DNA of 64,000 nucleotides. Source: Streptomyces sp. NBC_01276. Lineage in GTDB: Bacteria; Actinomycetota; Actinomycetes; Streptomycetales; Streptomycetaceae. Made by a program: the position numbers and the translations under genes. The notes beneath the pieces are model-generated. The model ran no database searches. It was not told the origin of the DNA and worked only from the letters and a program-made list of their open reading frames with translations. Of this stretch, positions 62,788-64,000 are shown piece by piece. Location of the stretch: contig NZ_CP108442.1 in assembly GCF_041435355.1 (NCBI RefSeq), positions 5,578,501 through 5,642,500 on the forward strand, read 5' to 3'. Position 1 is the first letter of the stretch. Every line of letters begins with the position of its first letter.

Positions 62788-63569
62788 CCGACGTCGCTGC
62801 CGCGGTACCCGGGGTGCTCGCGCCCCGCGCCCGCTTCTTCCCCGCGCTCGCCGCCGTCTACCGGGCCCAGCTGTCCCGGGCACGCGTGGCGCGCATCCCG
62901 CTGCTGTTCGTGGCCACCTTCCAGTCCGTCGGGATCATGATCCTGATGCGGGGCGTGGTCGACGGGGGCGGCGGCTCCGAGGCGCGTGCCGTCGTCGCCG
63001 GCTCGTCCGTGCTGGTGGTCGCCTTCGTCGCGCTGAACCTGCTCGCGCAGTACTTCGGGCAGCTCCGGGCGAGCGGCGGGCTGGACCACTACGCCACCCT
63101 GCCGGTGCCGCCCGCCTCGGTGGTGCTGGGTGCGGCCGCCGCGTACGCCTCCTTCACCCTGCCGGGGACCCTGGTCACGGCCGTCTTCGGCTGCGTGCTG
63201 TTCGGGCTGCCGATGGGCGGGCTGTGGATCCTGGCCGCCGTGGTGCCGCTCGCCGGGGCCGCCCTCGCCGGGCTCGGCGCCGCGCTGGGGCTGCTCGCCC
63301 CGCGCCAGGAGCTGGCCACGCTGGCCGGGCAGCTGGGCATGTCGGCGGCGCTGCTGCTGGGGGTGCTGCCGCCGGAGCGGATGCCCGGCCCGGTCGTCTG
63401 GGCGCGGGACCTGCTGCCGTCCACCTACGGGGTGCAGGCCTTCGCGGAGACCTTCGCCCCGCACCCGCACTGGTCGGCGGTCGCCCTCGACCTCGGGGTG
63501 TGCGGGGCCGTCGGGCTGCTGTCCCTGACCGTCGCCACCTGGGCCTACCGGCGGGCGGCGGTCCGCTGA
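62784..63569 (+). CDS. ABC-2 type transporter permease
   Basis: The 261-residue product has six hydrophobic helices, with YRAQLSRARVARIPLLFVA before the first and GVLPPERMPGPVVWARDLLPSTYGVQ, the conserved ABC-2 loop, before the last. It pairs with the upstream ATP-binding protein as a drug- or lipid-type exporter; the start codon overlaps that gene's stop. The substrate is unknown. Confidence 0.9.
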   Translation: MTDVAAAVPGVLAPRARFFPALAAVYRAQLSRARVARIPLLFVATFQSVGIMILMRGVVDGGGGSEARAVVAGSSVLVVAFVALNLLAQYFGQLRASGGLDHYATLPVPPASVVLGAAAAYASFTLPGTLVTAVFGCVLFGLPMGGLWILAAVVPLAGAALAGLGAALGLLAPRQELATLAGQLGMSAALLLGVLPPERMPGPVVWARDLLPSTYGVQAFAETFAPHPHWSAVALDLGVCGAVGLLSLTVATWAYRRAAVR

Positions 63570-63603
63570 CGCCGTCGCCGGGCGTACCTGGCACGATGTG
63601 GGG

Positions 63604-64000
63604 GTGACCGAAGCCGTGACGCCGCCGTCGTCTCCCTCCGACCTCCCCGACCTCCCGAAGCCGGAGGACGCCGTCACCCCGGCGGACATCCGTGACGGGG
63701 CCGCCGTCGCCCTCGTGGTGGGCGTGGCCGGGGTACTCCTCGGGCTGCTGTGGGTGTGGCTCGCGCCGCGCGTCCAGTACGTCTCCAACGGCGAGGCCGT
63801 CTTCCTGCGGGACACCGAGAGCGAGGCGCGGATCGGGGCCGACGGGACGTTCTTCCTGCTGGCGCTGGGGTTCGGGGTGCTGAGCGCGCTCGGCGTGTTC
63901 CTGTGGCGGCGGCGCGGGGGCGTACCCCTGGTGGTCGGGCTGGCCCTCGGGGCGGGCTTCGCCGCGCTGGTGGGGTGGCGGCTGGGGCTGTGGCTCGGAC
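63604..64000 (+). CDS. DUF2567-like membrane protein, 3' end cut by window edge
   Basis: The frame opens at GTG 63604 (VTEAVTPPSSPSDL) and runs to the window end, giving 132 visible residues. A Pro/Asp-rich N-terminus of about 30 residues leads to a helix (ALVVGVAGVLLGLLWVWLAP), an external loop (VQYVSNGEAVFLRDTESEARIGADG) and two more helices. This pattern matches the actinobacterial DUF2567 family of unknown function. CACGAT (63592-63597) 6 nt upstream suggests a leaderless start. Confidence 0.75.
   Translation, partial: MTEAVTPPSSPSDLPDLPKPEDAVTPADIRDGAAVALVVGVAGVLLGLLWVWLAPRVQYVSNGEAVFLRDTESEARIGADGTFFLLALGFGVLSALGVFLWRRRGGVPLVVGLALGAGFAALVGWRLGLWLG

Noticed and set aside
1..64000. Prophage, integrative element or insertion sequence
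   Set aside because: I found no integrase, transposase, terminal inverted repeats with target duplications or tRNA attachment site; composition is uniform.

Overview
The window is actinobacterial chromosome, almost certainly Streptomyces. It is very GC-rich, many genes start with GTG or TTG, stops and starts often overlap as GTGA or ATGA, and terminators are long perfect GC hairpins without a T-run. The gene order is that of the Streptomyces division and cell wall (dcw) region: rsmH-ftsL-ftsI-murE-murF-mraY-murD-ftsW-murG-ftsQ-ftsZ-pgeF-ylmE-sepF-ylmG-divIVA, followed by ileS, a DksA/TraR-like gene, lspA and rluD. There is no mraZ, murC, ddl or ftsA.

Layout. 1-2557: thiE (cut by the left edge), metF and a membrane protein. 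2574-6789, minus strand: a CrtI-like oxidoreductase, DUF4126 and DUF3040 membrane proteins, a methyltransferase and a HEPN protein. 7024-10812: an operon of a degenerate ABC ATPase, a YhgE/Pip membrane protein and a TetR regulator, with a perfect 26-bp palindrome in its promoter region. 11124-15903, minus strand: a MoxR / DUF58 / transglutaminase operon. 16041-16592: a beta-carbonic anhydrase. 16905-35052: the dcw cluster, in which precursor synthesis (MurE, MurF, MraY, MurD, MurG), septal synthesis (FtsI, FtsW, FtsL, FtsQ), the Z-ring (FtsZ, SepF, YlmG) and polar growth (DivIVA) are encoded in one direction.

35507-38943, minus strand: a eukaryotic-type IleRS behind an isoleucine T-box leader. 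39199-43992: DksA/TraR-like, lspA, rluD, GNAT and a CPA1 antiporter. 44119-48428: a second MurG-like glycosyltransferase and an SDR enzyme, divergent from an OmpR-type two-component system; this is the most distinctive accessory block. 48475-56182: MscS, a dienelactone-hydrolase-like protein, a secreted M43-type protease, PhoD, a DsbA-like protein with a membrane neighbour, and a DUF2252 protein. 56349-64000: dnaE, a 55-residue hydrophilic protein, a NYN-domain protein, an ABC exporter pair and a DUF2567-like protein cut by the right edge.

Non-coding structure includes a family of GC-rich intergenic repeats at three sites (one between ftsL and ftsI), strong hairpin terminators between convergent genes, GACAC (WhiA-like) motifs before ftsZ and sepF, and several apparently leaderless promoters. 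I saw no rRNA, tRNA, insertion sequence, prophage or CRISPR array.
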